Both the position numbers and the translations under genes were made by a program. A DNA stretch of 64,000 bases from an uncultured Actinomycetes bacterium (GTDB lineage Bacteria; Actinomycetota; Thermoleophilia; Miltoncostaeales; Miltoncostaeaceae): the NCBI GenBank assembly GCA_903896045.1, contig CAITWD010000017.1, positions 1-64,000 on the forward strand, given 5' to 3'. Positions 57,194-64,000 of the stretch are shown in pieces. The notes under the pieces were generated by a model that saw only the letters and a list, made by a program, of their open reading frames with translations, did no database searches and was not told where the DNA came from. Within the stretch, counting starts at the first letter, position 1. Every line of letters begins with the position of its first letter.

Positions 57194-58000
57194 ATGAGCC
57201 ATCGTCTGGATGTGGCCATATCGATTGTCATCACGCTCGGAATCGCAGTCATTCTGAGCTTCGTTATCCGCGTCGTCGTTGATCGCATCGAGCATCACAT
57301 CACCCGGCAGATGGAGTCCGAGGGCTCCCGGGAAAAGCGCGCCCACACCATGGCGGGGATTCTGCGCGCGGTCGCACTCATCGTGATTTGGGTGATTGCG
57401 CTGGTGACGGCGATGCAAATGGCGGGCATTCCGATTGCAGCTCTTCTTGCGACTGCGGGAATCGGCGGGATCGCGATTGGATTCGGTGCACAGACCCTGA
57501 TTCGCGATCTGCTTGCAGGTGTGTTCTTGCTGCTTGAGAATCAATATGACGTCGGCGACAGCATCCAAATCGCCGGCGTCTCAGGGGTGGTTGAAGCGGT
57601 GGGGCTGCGTACCACGACGCTGCGGGCCGCAGATGGGGTGCGCCACGTGGTCTCCAACGGTGAGATTCGTATTTCCAGCAATCAGACCCGTCTTTTCTCG
57701 CGGAGCGTGGTGATGATGCCGATCTCCTATGACAGTGATGTTGATCGCGCGGTTGCCGTGATTCGCAATCGCGTCGCCCAATTGCGGTTGGATCCGACCT
57801 GCGGCCCAGACATTCAGGCCGAAGATGAAGTCGTCGGAATCGATGCCTTTGGTGCCGACCGCATTGAGATGACAGTCTCGGTACAAACTCGCCCGGGGCG
57901 CCACTGGGAAATCGCGCGCGAATTGCGGCGTCAGTTGAAATCCGACTTTGATGCAGCGGGGATTGCGATGAACCCATCGCCGCCCGCGAACCCCTCGTAA
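57194..58000 (+). CDS. Small-conductance mechanosensitive channel (MscS family)
   Basis: This is a 268-residue MscS-type channel. Helix 1 lies near residues 8-27. TM3-like AGIPIAALLATAGIGGIAIGFGAQTLIRDLLAG near residues 77-108 has the pore-lining Gly/Ala pattern and the conserved A-x-x-L-I-R-D. The beta domain begins with NQYDVGDSIQIAGVSGVVE near residue 116, and a C-terminal alpha/beta domain follows. It releases solutes on hypo-osmotic shock. It has only one helix before the pore block pair, a compact form. It starts 6 bases after the DUF1385 gene and ends close to the convergent DUF1295 gene. Confidence 0.93.
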   Translation: MSHRLDVAISIVITLGIAVILSFVIRVVVDRIEHHITRQMESEGSREKRAHTMAGILRAVALIVIWVIALVTAMQMAGIPIAALLATAGIGGIAIGFGAQTLIRDLLAGVFLLLENQYDVGDSIQIAGVSGVVEAVGLRTTTLRAADGVRHVVSNGEIRISSNQTRLFSRSVVMMPISYDSDVDRAVAVIRNRVAQLRLDPTCGPDIQAEDEVVGIDAFGADRIEMTVSVQTRPGRHWEIARELRRQLKSDFDAAGIAMNPSPPANPS

Positions 58001-58004
58001 GCGG

Positions 58005-58778
58005 TTATCCCCGCGGTGGTCGCGGAAAGAACGCGCTTGTCCGGCGCACATATTCCGCGTAGCCGGGTCGGCGCGTGGTGATATCGCGTTCCAAGAGCGC
58101 AACGCCCGAGACCCGCATCAACAAGATGCTCATTACCAGTGGCCCGGGGAAGGTCAGGATCGCCCATCCCGATTCTGCGGCAATAAGCCAAAGCCCCCAC
58201 CACACAAGAAAATCACCGAAGTAGTTGGGGTGGCGGGTCAATCGCCACAGACCCGAATCCAGGACCTGTCCCTTCTGGGCGGGGTTGGCACGAAAGCGGG
58301 CGAGCTGCACATCGCCGATCGTCTCGAACGCGATGCCCACTGCCCACACGCAGGCCCCCACGAGCGCCACGATGCCGAGCGGATGACCACTTGCCAGACC
58401 ACCCATCTGCACCGGGAGTGACACGACGAGCATCAAAAACCCCTGGAGCACAAAGACGGTACCAAGGCTCACCCAGATAAAACGTGGGCCATGCCGGTCG
58501 CGCATCGCCGCGTAGCGAAAGTCCTCAGGTTTACCGTGGTTGCGCCAGATCAGATACCCGAACAGGCGCAGGCCCCAAATGGTGGTCAGGATCGCTAAGA
58601 GCAGGCGGCGATCCAAGTCACCGTGCGTCGTGAGTGCCGCGATCCATGCGATCAGGACGAATCCCAGGCCCCAAAATGGATCGATGATGCTGACATCGCG
58701 TCTGACGATGCTCACGCCCCACAGCAGCAGCATCATCACCGCGACGCCAAGCGCACACCAACCCAATGTCGTCACCAC
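58005..58778 (-). CDS. DUF1295 (steroid 5-alpha-reductase-like) membrane protein
   Basis: This encodes about 257 residues with six or seven helices. The C-terminal signature LWRLTRHPNYFGDFLVWWGLWL near residues 190-211 and the end RRPGYAEYVRRTSAFFP are those of DUF1295/steroid-5-alpha-reductase-like membrane enzymes, which share the NADPH-binding RHPNY motif with isoprenylcysteine methyltransferases. Three GTG codons at 58784, 58778 and 58775 are candidates; GGGGAGG favours 58778. It is divergent from a cyclopropane-synthase-like methyltransferase gene, a frequent partner of DUF1295 genes, so lipid modification is a reasonable inference. Confidence 0.88.
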   Translation of the reverse strand: MVTTLGWCALGVAVMMLLLWGVSIVRRDVSIIDPFWGLGFVLIAWIAALTTHGDLDRRLLLAILTTIWGLRLFGYLIWRNHGKPEDFRYAAMRDRHGPRFIWVSLGTVFVLQGFLMLVVSLPVQMGGLASGHPLGIVALVGACVWAVGIAFETIGDVQLARFRANPAQKGQVLDSGLWRLTRHPNYFGDFLVWWGLWLIAAESGWAILTFPGPLVMSILLMRVSGVALLERDITTRRPGYAEYVRRTSAFFPRPPRG

Positions 58779-58865
58779 ACTCACCTCCCCACAATGACAA
58801 CTTCTGAAGGCAAAGGCGACCCGCACATCTGCACGCGACCCGATCAAGGCGCTAGCGTGTAGTCA

Positions 58866-59915
58866 ATGGAGCCACTTGGAATCGAGATTGCCGAGCGTGT
58901 GACCCTTCCCGACTGGATCGTGCGTCGCGCGATTCGAACCCGGGTTCGGCGGCGACTGCGCCTCGCATCGCGCGGCGGGGTCGAGGCCCAGTCCGAGCGG
59001 CTGCGCGCACTGCTTGCAGATGCCCGAAGCGGCAGCATTGCGATTGAAACGGCGGCGGCAAATCGCCAGCACTATGAGGTGCCTGCCGATTTCTTTGGCC
59101 TCTGTCTTGGCCCCAACCGCAAGTACTCCTGTGCGCTCTGGGAGCAGGGCGTGACTGATCTTGCCGCAGCGGAGGAGGCGATGCTTGCCCTCTATGCGAC
59201 ACGGGCGGAGCTCCGTGATGGCCAACGCATTCTCGATCTTGGGTGTGGTTGGGGGTCCCTATCGCTGTGGATGGCGGAGCGCTATCCGGGAAGTGAAATT
59301 CTTGGGGTGTCCAATAGCTCCTCGCAACGCGACTACATCGAGAGTGAGGCGCGTCGGCGAGGGTTGACCAACCTGCGCATCCTGACCGCTGATGCAAATA
59401 CCTTCGTGCCCGAGGGATCTTTTGATCGCATTTTGAGCGTCGAGATGCTTGAGCACGTGCAGAACCACCACGCCATGCTTGGGCGCATCGCGGGATGGCT
59501 GCGCCCAGACGGGCGACTGTTTATCCACGTATTTACCCATCGGTATCTTGCATTCCGCTTCGATGGAGCGACCCGATCAGATTGGATCGGGCGCCACTTT
59601 TTTACCGGCGGGATGATGCCGTCGGATGATCTTTTGCCACGCGTCGCAGAGGATCTGACCCTGTGTGATCACTGGCATGTCTCAGGGGAGCATTACGCCA
59701 AGACGGCCCGTGCGTGGTGCCGCTTGCTTGATGCGAATCGGAATGCAGCGCGCGCGGTCCTGGCAACCCAAATCGGGGCGCGTCACGCACGGCGTCAATT
59801 CCGTCGTTGGCGCCTCTTCTTTTTATCCTGTGAGGGGCTCTGGGCCTACGATGATGGCAATGAGTTCATCGTGAGCCACTATCTCTTTCGCCCGAATGCG
59901 AGCTCAGCCAGCTAG
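58866..59915 (+). CDS. Cyclopropane-fatty-acyl-phospholipid synthase-like methyltransferase
   Basis: This is a 349-residue SAM-dependent methyltransferase of the CFA/mycolic cyclopropane-synthase family. It has a helical N-terminus, HYEVPADFFGLCLGPNRKYSCALWE near residues 59-83 (substrate loop), the SAM motif RILDLGCGWGSLSLWMAERYP near residue 120, VSVEMLEHVQNH near residue 198, and a C-terminal phosphate/lipid region with FFLSCEGLWAYDDGNEF. These enzymes methylate unsaturated acyl chains in membrane phospholipids. The N-terminal lipid-binding extension of E. coli Cfa is shorter here. The start ATG is at 58866. The 3' end overlaps the convergent luciferase-like gene by 12 bases. Confidence 0.9.
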   Translation: MEPLGIEIAERVTLPDWIVRRAIRTRVRRRLRLASRGGVEAQSERLRALLADARSGSIAIETAAANRQHYEVPADFFGLCLGPNRKYSCALWEQGVTDLAAAEEAMLALYATRAELRDGQRILDLGCGWGSLSLWMAERYPGSEILGVSNSSSQRDYIESEARRRGLTNLRILTADANTFVPEGSFDRILSVEMLEHVQNHHAMLGRIAGWLRPDGRLFIHVFTHRYLAFRFDGATRSDWIGRHFFTGGMMPSDDLLPRVAEDLTLCDHWHVSGEHYAKTARAWCRLLDANRNAARAVLATQIGARHARRQFRRWRLFFLSCEGLWAYDDGNEFIVSHYLFRPNASSAS

Positions 59916-61076
59916 ATCGCGCCCGGGGCGCGGCGCCGCTTTCGCCTTATTGGTGGCGTCGCTTCTGAGCGTATGGAGTTGCTGTGCACCGGCGCGCACC
60001 ATGGCATTTGAGGTGTAGATCCCCTCAAGGGATCCTTGCAATTGGGGCATCACGTAGCGCGCGATCAGTTCATGACTACGTGTGACATCCGCATATGGCG
60101 CCCACTCATGCCCCCAGAACAACACGGTGCCAAATCCACCACTTGTCTCTTGGAGCATCCTGATTGTCGCGACCAGATCATCCGGGGTGCCGATCACCCA
60201 CGCACCGAGCTCTGCCATTTGTTCGACGATCTGCTCAGGCGGCCCCGGGACGGGACATGGGCGACCCGTGGTGCCCTCGACATACTCAAGCATGTGGCGT
60301 GCCCCGCCTTCGCGCGCCTGTGCGATGGCGTCTGCCCGCGTCTCTGCCAGGTGCACTGGAATGACAAGGCGCCAATTGCGGCGGTCGACCACCGTGCCCG
60401 CGGCATCTGCGGCCGCGCACGCTTCCTCCCATTGGGAGCGCAGATCGACGCTTGCGCCCGTTGCCTTTGCCATCGTGAGCGACAAGACCCCTGCACCTAG
60501 ACGCCCCGCGAGTCGCATACCTGCCGGCGATTCCATACTCGTCACGGCGATCGGGGGTGTCGGGCGCTGATAGGGGCGCAACTGCAACACGGCATCACGC
60601 AAGGTGAACCAGTCGGTCTCAACCGTCAGTGGGGTGGGGTCGGTCATCAGCCGCACGATCACCTCGAGTGATTCGGCCATTCGTTCACGCAAGAGATTGG
60701 GGTCGATCCCGAGCATGAGTGCATCGGAGATATGGCCGCCGGGACCGACCCCGAAATTGATGCGTCCACGTGTCAGGTGGTCGAGCAAGATGATGCGATC
60801 CGCGACCATGAGCGGGTGGTGATAGGGAAGGCTGATCGCACCGGTGCCCAGGCGAATATGGCGGGTGCGTTCTGCGGCAAATGCCAAAAAGAGTTCCGGG
60901 GACGCGATTGTTTCCCAGCCGGTGGAGTGGTGCTCGCCCACCCAGACCTCGTCGTATCCGAGCTGATCGACATAACTGATCAGCTCGAGATCGCGCTCGA
61001 GCGCACGGGTTGGTGATTCCCCCAGCGCGTGAAATGGGGCGAGAAAAAGGCCAAAGCCCAAACGGTCGACAGTCAT
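59904..61076 (-). CDS. Luciferase-like flavin monooxygenase
   Basis: This is a 390-residue TIM-barrel oxidoreductase of the bacterial luciferase-like family, FMNH2- or F420-dependent. GLFLAPFHALGESPTRALERDLELI opens it; GYDEVWVGEHHSTGWETIASP near residues 39-59, GTGAISLPYHHPLMVADRIILLDHLTRGR near residues 76-104 and FGVGPGGH near 107 are typical. Several His (EHHS, YHHP) line the cofactor site. The ATG at 61076 matches the family start. Substrate is unknown; relatives act on alkanes, alkanals or sulfonates. It runs opposite to the methyltransferase gene, with overlapping 3' ends. Confidence 0.92.
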   Translation of the reverse strand: MTVDRLGFGLFLAPFHALGESPTRALERDLELISYVDQLGYDEVWVGEHHSTGWETIASPELFLAFAAERTRHIRLGTGAISLPYHHPLMVADRIILLDHLTRGRINFGVGPGGHISDALMLGIDPNLLRERMAESLEVIVRLMTDPTPLTVETDWFTLRDAVLQLRPYQRPTPPIAVTSMESPAGMRLAGRLGAGVLSLTMAKATGASVDLRSQWEEACAAADAAGTVVDRRNWRLVIPVHLAETRADAIAQAREGGARHMLEYVEGTTGRPCPVPGPPEQIVEQMAELGAWVIGTPDDLVATIRMLQETSGGFGTVLFWGHEWAPYADVTRSHELIARYVMPQLQGSLEGIYTSNAMVRAGAQQLHTLRSDATNKAKAAPRPGRDLAG

Positions 61077-61087
61077 GATCAGAAAGT

Positions 61088-62644
61088 TTGCTCGCAATGA
61101 CCCACTCCGGTCAAGCGTCGGCAGCAATCGGTTGGGGTTATGTCCCTGAGTGGCCCTGCCGATATGAGCTCTCGAGGGCCACCGCGCGTGAATATTTCAC
61201 CCCCCGATGTGCCCCAAGGCTCAAGAATCCGCACGAAGTGTTCGATTGTGGATCTGTGGGCATTCCGCGACTTTCAGAAACCGTTGCACGGGCACGTCCC
61301 CGGCGTGAGGAGCGCATCTCTCAGACCTTAGGTCGAGATGCGACGCCACTTACCGCGTCTGAGCGTCGCGTGCTGACCGTGCTCGGCGGCAGTTTCCTCG
61401 CCGTCGCGACACTTATGGCCATCCTTTCCCCATGGCATCAACCGCTGTCGTGGTGGGCGTTGATGATGGTGATCGGTGTGATTGGTGTCGCTTCGCGGGC
61501 CCGGTTCGTGACCGAGAGCGGGCACACAACCCCCATTGTGCTTGCCACCGTCCCTGCGCTCTTTTTGTTGCCTCCGCCGATCGTTCCGCTTGTCACCGCA
61601 TGTGCGCTTGTGGTGAGTACGGTCCCGGATGTCGTGCGCGGACGCACCTCGGCCGCACGCCCATTATTGGGTTTTGCAAATGCATGGTTCATTGTTGGCC
61701 CCGCGCTGGTGCTCAGTTGGGCAGGGGCACCCCAACCATTGGAGTCATCGGCATTTGTGCTGATCTGTGCGCTTGCCGCACAAATTGGTGGCGATTTGTT
61801 CGCATCATGGGCGCGAGAGCTTCTCGTGCACGGAGTGACCCTGCGCCAACAGATCGCAGATGCGATGTGGGTCTACAAGGTCGATGTGGCGATGGCCCCG
61901 GTGGGATATCTGATTGCCATTGCAGCGAACTCGGTGCCCTGGTCGTTGCTGTTGACAGTTCCGTTGGTGCTTTTGATGCACTACTTCTCCGATGAGCGTC
62001 GACGTCGTATGGAACAGCTTGATGAATTGAATTCCGCGTACCGCGGCACCGCAATGGTGCTTGGTGATGTGGTCGAATCCGACGATGCGTACACGGGTAT
62101 GCACTGCCGGAGCGTGGTGCAGCTGGCGCTGGATGTCGCACACGAACTTGGCCTGGATGAGCAGAGCTGTCGACGTGTCGATTTTGGCGCCATGCTGCAC
62201 GACGTGGGGAAAGTTGCCATTCCAAAAGAGATCATCAATAAGCCCGGTCCATTGAACTCCGACGAGTGGGAGATCATCAAGACGCACACGATCGAGGGGC
62301 AACGCATGCTCGATCAGGTGGGTGGGCTCATGCGCAGCATTGGCCAAATTGTGCGCGCCCATCATGAGCGCTGGGATGGAACCGGTTACCCGGATGCACT
62401 GCGTGGTGACGAGATTCCAATTGAGGCACGGATCGTGTCAGCATGCGATACCTGGAGCGCGATGACCACGACACGGTCATATCGGATTGCGATGTCACGC
62501 GAAGCGGCAATGGCAGAGCTTAAAGCCGCCGCGGGCACGCAGCTTGATCCAATGGTTGTCGATGCACTGATTCGCGTGATTATTCGCAGTGGCGAGCATC
62601 GTCCTCCCACCTACGACACGGTCAGTCAATTACCCGGCGCATAA
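61088..62644 (+). CDS. Membrane HD-GYP-domain protein (putative c-di-GMP phosphodiesterase)
   Basis: This encodes up to 518 residues. The first 90 look non-conserved; the start is uncertain (TTG 61088, ATG 61097 or a later GTG). Seven or so membrane helices span about residues 97-305 (MASE-like sensor region). The HD-GYP domain follows: GMHCRSVVQLALDVAHELG, then MLHDVGKVAIPKEIINKPGPL near residues 373-393, KTHTIEGQRML, AHHERWDGTGYP near residue 427 and ARIVSACDTWSAM. Metal ligands and the GYP signature are intact, so it should degrade cyclic di-GMP. Its 3' end overlaps the convergent ABC permease gene by 23 bases. Confidence 0.9.
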   Translation: MLAMTHSGQASAAIGWGYVPEWPCRYELSRATAREYFTPRCAPRLKNPHEVFDCGSVGIPRLSETVARARPRREERISQTLGRDATPLTASERRVLTVLGGSFLAVATLMAILSPWHQPLSWWALMMVIGVIGVASRARFVTESGHTTPIVLATVPALFLLPPPIVPLVTACALVVSTVPDVVRGRTSAARPLLGFANAWFIVGPALVLSWAGAPQPLESSAFVLICALAAQIGGDLFASWARELLVHGVTLRQQIADAMWVYKVDVAMAPVGYLIAIAANSVPWSLLLTVPLVLLMHYFSDERRRRMEQLDELNSAYRGTAMVLGDVVESDDAYTGMHCRSVVQLALDVAHELGLDEQSCRRVDFGAMLHDVGKVAIPKEIINKPGPLNSDEWEIIKTHTIEGQRMLDQVGGLMRSIGQIVRAHHERWDGTGYPDALRGDEIPIEARIVSACDTWSAMTTTRSYRIAMSREAAMAELKAAAGTQLDPMVVDALIRVIIRSGEHRPPTYDTVSQLPGA

Positions 62645-63461
62645 AGAGCCAGGTGCCAAGCCAGGCAAATGCTGCGAGCAGAAAAAGGAGTGCCCCGATC
62701 ACCACTGCCGACTGCATATGTGGGATCTGCGGGGTGAGTGCGGTGCGGAGTCCTTCTGAGACGTAGACCAATGGATTGACCAGGGTCACGATTTGTAGCC
62801 ACCGAATGCTGGCCAATTGTTGCCACGGGTAATAGGTGCATCCAAGAAAGGTCACGGGAACGACCACCAGCGAAAAGATCAGGCCGATTTGCTTGGGGCG
62901 CACGACGGTGCCAATGACGAGTCCGAGATACCCAGCGACGAGCGCTGCCAAGAGCACAATGACAATGAGCATTGGCCAGCTCGCCACGTGAATCGACACG
63001 GGCTCTGCCGAGACAAGAATCACCAGCGGCAATACCGCGGCCGCAGCGATGATCGATTGCAAACCACTCCAGACAACCTTTTCGCATGCGACGAGGCCGA
63101 CCGGCAAGGGCGCCATGACCCGGTCTTCAATCTCTCGGGTTCCCCCAAGCTCGATCGCCAACGGCAATGCGACTGCAGCGATGCCTTGAAAGAAGATTGC
63201 CACTGCAACCAGGCCCGGCGCAATGACCGTCGCAAAGCTCACCCCAGTATTCCCCCCTGGGGTAATTCCTGATCCAATTTTGGGAAACACATAGGTGAAC
63301 ACAAAGGTGAACAGCAACGGATTCATGACCGTGCGCAGCAAAAAGGGGATGAATTCTCTGGCAAGCACCCGGGCATCTCGGAGCATCAACCCCCAAAATG
63401 CGCGCAGATAGAGATGCCCTCCACTGATCTGCGGCGTCGATGTCGTCGATGCAGAGCTCAT
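62622..63461 (-). CDS. ABC-2-type exporter permease
   Basis: This is a 279-residue membrane subunit of an ABC-2 exporter, with six predicted helices: about residues 42-62, 75-100, 122-148, 155-185, 190-212 and 250-272. The ABC-2 signature region FSLVVVPVTFLGCTYYPWQQL near residues 195-215 is typical of daunorubicin-resistance/NodJ-type permeases. The ATG at 63461 overlaps the ATP-binding subunit's stop (ATGA). It would export a drug, lipid or glycan, and the substrate is unknown. The C-terminal helix ends at LGTWLFMRRVID. Confidence 0.92.
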   Translation of the reverse strand: MSSASTTSTPQISGGHLYLRAFWGLMLRDARVLAREFIPFLLRTVMNPLLFTFVFTYVFPKIGSGITPGGNTGVSFATVIAPGLVAVAIFFQGIAAVALPLAIELGGTREIEDRVMAPLPVGLVACEKVVWSGLQSIIAAAAVLPLVILVSAEPVSIHVASWPMLIVIVLLAALVAGYLGLVIGTVVRPKQIGLIFSLVVVPVTFLGCTYYPWQQLASIRWLQIVTLVNPLVYVSEGLRTALTPQIPHMQSAVVIGALLFLLAAFAWLGTWLFMRRVID

Positions 63462-64000
63462 GCCGCCAGCGCCCGTCCGGTGAGTGCAATAAATGCGGTC
63501 TCAAGTGACGGCTCAGCGACACGTAAGTCGCGCAATTCGGGCCCTGCGAGCGCAACGACACGGGCGACGATGCCATCGGCAGCCACGATGTGGACACGCA
63601 CGGTGTTCTGGTCGGCGTCAACCGCTCCAACCCCATCGAGCGCGCGGAGTTGATCGAGAAAGCTGGGAACAACGTGACGGAGGCGCAGCGTGACAAGCAC
63701 TCCATCTGATGATGAGCGCTTGATCTGGTCTGGGGTATCGCACACCAGAATTGACCCAGCGTGCATAATTGCGACCCGATCGCAGAGGGCGTCGGCCTCT
63801 TCGATGTAATGGGTGGTCAGTACCACCGCCATTCCCTCTGCCGCCCGAATCTCGCGCACTGCGTCCCAGAGTGCGATACGGCTTTGTGGATCAAGACCCG
63901 TCGTGGGCTCATCAAGAAAGAGAACTTCCGGGTGATGCATCAATGCGCATGCCAATTGCGCCCGTCGCGCGAGACCTCCGGAGAGCTGCGCAACCATCGT
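63458..64000 (-). CDS. ABC exporter ATP-binding subunit, cut by the window end
   Basis: The C-terminal part (about 180 residues) of an ABC-2 ATPase runs off the window edge on the minus strand, so Walker A is not seen. The signature VAQLSGGLARRAQLACAL (C-loop LSGG), Walker B VLFLDEPTTGLDP, and the H-loop His in VVLTTHYIEEADALCDR are present. The D-loop and a C-terminal regulatory domain of the DrrA/NodI type follow (VTLRLRHVVPSFLDQLRALDG). It overlaps the permease gene by 4 bases. The two make a half-transporter pair working as a dimer. Confidence 0.93.
   Translation of the reverse strand, partial: TMVAQLSGGLARRAQLACALMHHPEVLFLDEPTTGLDPQSRIALWDAVREIRAAEGMAVVLTTHYIEEADALCDRVAIMHAGSILVCDTPDQIKRSSSDGVLVTLRLRHVVPSFLDQLRALDGVGAVDADQNTVRVHIVAADGIVARVVALAGPELRDLRVAEPSLETAFIALTGRALAA

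Overview
The window looks like chromosome of a moderately GC-rich actinobacterium. Evidence is a dnaK-grpE-dnaJ-hspR-clpB heat-shock operon with a MerR-type HspR, an OpcA-type glucose-6-phosphate dehydrogenase assembly factor, a Gram-positive/actinobacterial SOS box before lexA, TTGxxx/TAnnnT promoters, many GTG and TTG starts, and tRNA genes without encoded CCA. A DUF1385 protein, a futalosine-pathway-like MqnD homologue and single-copy housekeeping genes make me lean to a deep-branching class such as Thermoleophilia. The class is inference. I see no insertion sequence, phage, CRISPR array or plasmid function.

Layout. 1-4.4 kb: tail of an acyl-CoA ligase, an uncharacterised 451-residue protein and a lutABC lactate-oxidation operon. 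4.5-11.3 kb: the heat-shock operon behind a perfectly symmetric operator and promoter. 11.3-14.2 kb: small membrane proteins, a GYD protein and a metallo-beta-lactamase-fold hydrolase. 14.2-19.8 kb: an orphan histidine kinase, then a nucleotide-sugar operon (aminotransferase, DUF354 protein, membrane 4,6-dehydratase) for surface glycans. 19.9-24.4 kb: a zinc-ribbon/PAS protein, aldo-keto reductase, TIGR01777 epimerase, tRNA-Ala, nitroreductase, holin-like protein and cold-shock protein. 24.4-31.1 kb: an isolated IF-1-like gene, a kinase/J-protein/amidotransferase operon, and an exported protein/response regulator/kinase operon. 31.2-37.3 kb: NAD synthetase, AcuC-type deacetylase, a degenerate HD protein and a KtrB/KtrA cation system.

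37.2-43.5 kb: tkt-gnd-zwf-opcA-pgl, the oxidative pentose phosphate pathway as one minus-strand run that collides with ktrA. 43.7-49.7 kb: quinone oxidoreductase, lipoprotein, Crp/Fnr regulator, and two minus-strand operons (MqnD-like group; hotdog/cupin/GNAT group). 49.7-52.9 kb: secG, tRNA-Leu, lexA with its SOS box, RNase P RNA, GNAT and peroxiredoxin. 52.9-56.1 kb: rhodanese, a second GYD gene, two small zinc-ribbon proteins and other short uncharacterised genes. 56.2-64 kb: DUF1385 protein, MscS channel, DUF1295 reductase-like protein beside a cyclopropane-fatty-acid-synthase-like methyltransferase, luciferase-like monooxygenase, HD-GYP protein and an ABC exporter cut by the window end.

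Most of the content is housekeeping. The best leads are: the 69-bp two-fold symmetric operator at dnaK; a KtrB-like subunit whose first selectivity-filter glycine is serine; a GYD plus coiled-coil gene pair present at two loci; an exported protein/response regulator/sensor operon; an extended IF-1-like gene away from ribosomal genes; and several tiny Cys-cluster proteins too short for ordinary gene finders. No stretch longer than about 300 bases lacks a gene. The largest gap (23825-24104) holds the cold-shock promoter and leader.
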